Assembly (NCBI GenBank): GCA_007123655.1 | Contig: SKKR01000301.1 | Location: 1-6,245 of the forward strand | Source of the DNA: Thermomicrobiaceae bacterium | Lineage (GTDB): Bacteria > Chloroflexota > Chloroflexia > Thermomicrobiales > Thermomicrobiaceae | DNA length: 6,245 nucleotides | Direction of reading: 5' to 3' | In this document: one piece after another, positions 5,403 to 6,245 of the stretch | How the letters are laid out: every line of letters begins with the position of its first letter | Position numbering within the stretch: the stretch's first letter is position 1 | Notes under the pieces: model-generated | Databases searched by the model: none | What the model was told of the DNA's origin: nothing | Seen by the model: only the letters and a program-made list of their open reading frames with translations | Program-made: the position numbers and the translations under genes

Positions 5403-5670
5403 TCTGGCGACGGTGGGCGTCGATCGCCGGCGGATCGAACGCTGTACTTGAATATACGTTGAAACTGGCCCAACAGGATGCATCTCCTTTGTGCGAATCC
5501 ACATTTGACTGGCGACTCGTGACACGCACAGTATACCCGAGCGCCCGGCTTGGCTCGCCAGGGAGGCACCCGCGCCAGAGACGATGTGCTACGATTTTTC
5601 GCGCTGACCATCAGTCGCGACGCATCTCCGCACCGCGACATACACTTGCTGAAAGGAACGGGATCCTCGT
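5403..5670. other. Divergent promoter region between the sigma factor and trpS
   Basis: This region holds the upstream controls of both divergent genes and no gene of its own. On the minus strand TATACT (5535-5530) is a good -10 match without a recognisable -35. On the plus strand TGCTACGAT (5587-5595) resembles an extended -10 for trpS, also without a clear -35. GAAAGGAA at 5651-5658 is the trpS ribosome binding site. No T-box, Trp leader peptide or attenuator is visible before trpS. Confidence 0.4.
5530..5535 (-). promoter_or_regulatory. Candidate -10 box for the sigma/anti-sigma operon
   Basis: TATACT on the minus strand matches the housekeeping -10 consensus in 5 of 6 bases. It would place the transcription start near 5523, giving a leader of about 120 nt before ATG 5402 or about 40 nt before ATG 5483. 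No -35 match is found at 16-19 nt, so support is weak. Confidence 0.25.
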
Positions 5671-6245
5671 ATGGCAAGCCAGAAACCGCGCGTCTTTTCC
5701 GGAATCCAGCCCACCGGGGGCACCCATATCGGGAACTACCTGGGGGCAATCCGGAACTGGGTTGACCAGCAGGATCAGTACGACAACATTTTCTGTATCG
5801 TGGATCTCCACGCGATCACGGTTCCCTACACAGCAAACGACCTGCGCGAACGCAAACTCGACATGGCCAAGATCCTGCTCGCGTCGGGCGTTGATCCGGA
5901 GCGTTCGATCCTCTTCGTGCAGTCGGATGTTCGCGAGCATTCCGAACTCGCATGGGTTCTTGGAACCCTGACGATGTTCGGCGAACTGCGACGCATGACG
6001 CAGTTCAAAGAGAAGTCCGGTGGCGGGACCGAGCGGGTGAACGTCGGGCTTTTCACGTATCCCGTCCTGCAGGCCGCGGACATCATTCTCTATGACGCCG
6101 AAAAGGTGCCGGTTGGCGAGGATCAGAAACAGCACATTGAACTCACGCGCGATATCACGCTCCGGTTCAACGCGAACTTCGGCGAGACGTTTGTCGTCCC
6201 GGAACCGGACATCAAGGAAGTCGGTGCCCGGATCATGTCGCTGGA
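5671..6245 (+). CDS. trpS: Tryptophanyl-tRNA synthetase, N-terminal part (cut by the window end)
   Basis: TrpRS is a class I aminoacyl-tRNA synthetase that charges tRNA-Trp in the cytoplasm. The visible 191 residues begin [20 protein letters not shown] and hold the first ATP-binding signature [12 protein letters not shown] (11-22, HIGH-like HIGN at 19-22), IVDLHAIT, the TrpRS-typical [20 protein letters not shown], and [21 protein letters not shown] (Glu150-Asp151-Gln152), which are strongly diagnostic. The KMSKS loop and anticodon-binding part lie beyond 6245; the last complete residues are IMSL. The start is ATG 5671, with GAAAGGAA 12 nt upstream and the conserved start just before VFSGIQPTG. 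It is transcribed divergently from the sigma/anti-sigma pair and is probably an independent housekeeping unit. Confidence 0.97.
   Translation, partial: MASQKPRVFSGIQPTGGTHIGNYLGAIRNWVDQQDQYDNIFCIVDLHAITVPYTANDLRERKLDMAKILLASGVDPERSILFVQSDVREHSELAWVLGTLTMFGELRRMTQFKEKSGGGTERVNVGLFTYPVLQAADIILYDAEKVPVGEDQKQHIELTRDITLRFNANFGETFVVPEPDIKEVGARIMSL

Noticed and set aside
5526..5670. T-box or Trp attenuator before trpS
   Set aside because: Only about 145 nt are available; no specifier hairpin, T-box core sequence, tandem Trp codons or terminator/antiterminator pair is visible.
5240..5971. 243-residue plus-strand ORF
   Set aside because: It is antisense to the sigma factor and out of frame with trpS, and its Ser/Arg-rich translation is typical of a shadow frame in GC-rich DNA.
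1..6245. Genome-wide reassignment of TGA (for example to Trp or Gly)
   Set aside because: TGA ends the LuxR gene (1583-1585), the sigma gene (4817-4815) and the anti-sigma gene (4047-4045) at family-appropriate places, and Trp is encoded by TGG throughout.
1..6245. CRISPR array, insertion sequence, integrase, tRNA or rRNA
   Set aside because: No regularly spaced repeats, transposase or integrase motifs, terminal inverted repeats or RNA-gene signatures were found on either strand.

Overview
This window looks like bacterial chromosome of roughly 60% GC. It carries an ECF sigma factor translationally coupled to an RskA-type membrane anti-sigma factor, a LuxR-type regulator with a long TPR-like region, an OsmC-family protein, an ArsM-like methyltransferase and the start of trpS. 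The style of these genes recalls Chloroflexota of the Thermomicrobia type (or a similar high-GC, actinobacteria-like genome). That placement is an impression from gene style, not a computed assignment.

Layout. 1-1585 (+): distal part of a large LuxR/MalT-like regulator (TPR-like helices, then a LuxR HTH), split by one in-frame TGA at 590-592. 1586-1853: intergenic leader. 1854-2633 (+): ArsM-like SAM methyltransferase whose frame contains TGA at 2457-2459 and then continues, with clear family-like sequence, to TAA at 2631-2633. 2683-3240 (+): OsmC-family protein, 49 nt downstream and probably in the same operon. 3241-3614: non-coding or remnant sequence with a strong inverted-repeat cluster. 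3615-3887 (+): 90-residue secreted protein. 3886-4002: hairpins, including a clear terminator. 4045-4815 and 4815-5402 (-): anti-sigma factor and ECF sigma factor, overlapping by one base. 5403-5670: divergent promoter region. 5671-6245 (+): N-terminal 191 residues of tryptophanyl-tRNA synthetase, running off the window.

Main result. The methyltransferase is best read as a selenoprotein. The in-frame TGA falls in a DxDLWTG-U-IAGAL motif, where relatives (from memory) carry a Cys that corresponds to a catalytic arsenic-binding Cys of ArsM/AS3MT. Immediately downstream lies a two-tier hairpin: an 8-bp perfect upper stem, a GGA loop 17 nt after the UGA, and a 4-bp lower stem. This fits the bacterial SECIS pattern. 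The 259-residue product has no cysteine at all, so selenocysteine would be its only thiol/selenol. A conventional gene caller would stop at 2459 and lose 57 residues.

Working together (inference). A Sec-dependent methyltransferase paired with an OsmC-type thiol-peroxidase-like protein suggests a small metalloid, organoselenium or redox detoxification operon. The sigma/anti-sigma pair is a separate divergent unit, probably responding to an envelope or extracytoplasmic signal. The LuxR gene is either a recent pseudogene or a much less certain second recoding case, because its TGA is also followed by a hairpin with a GGUC loop.
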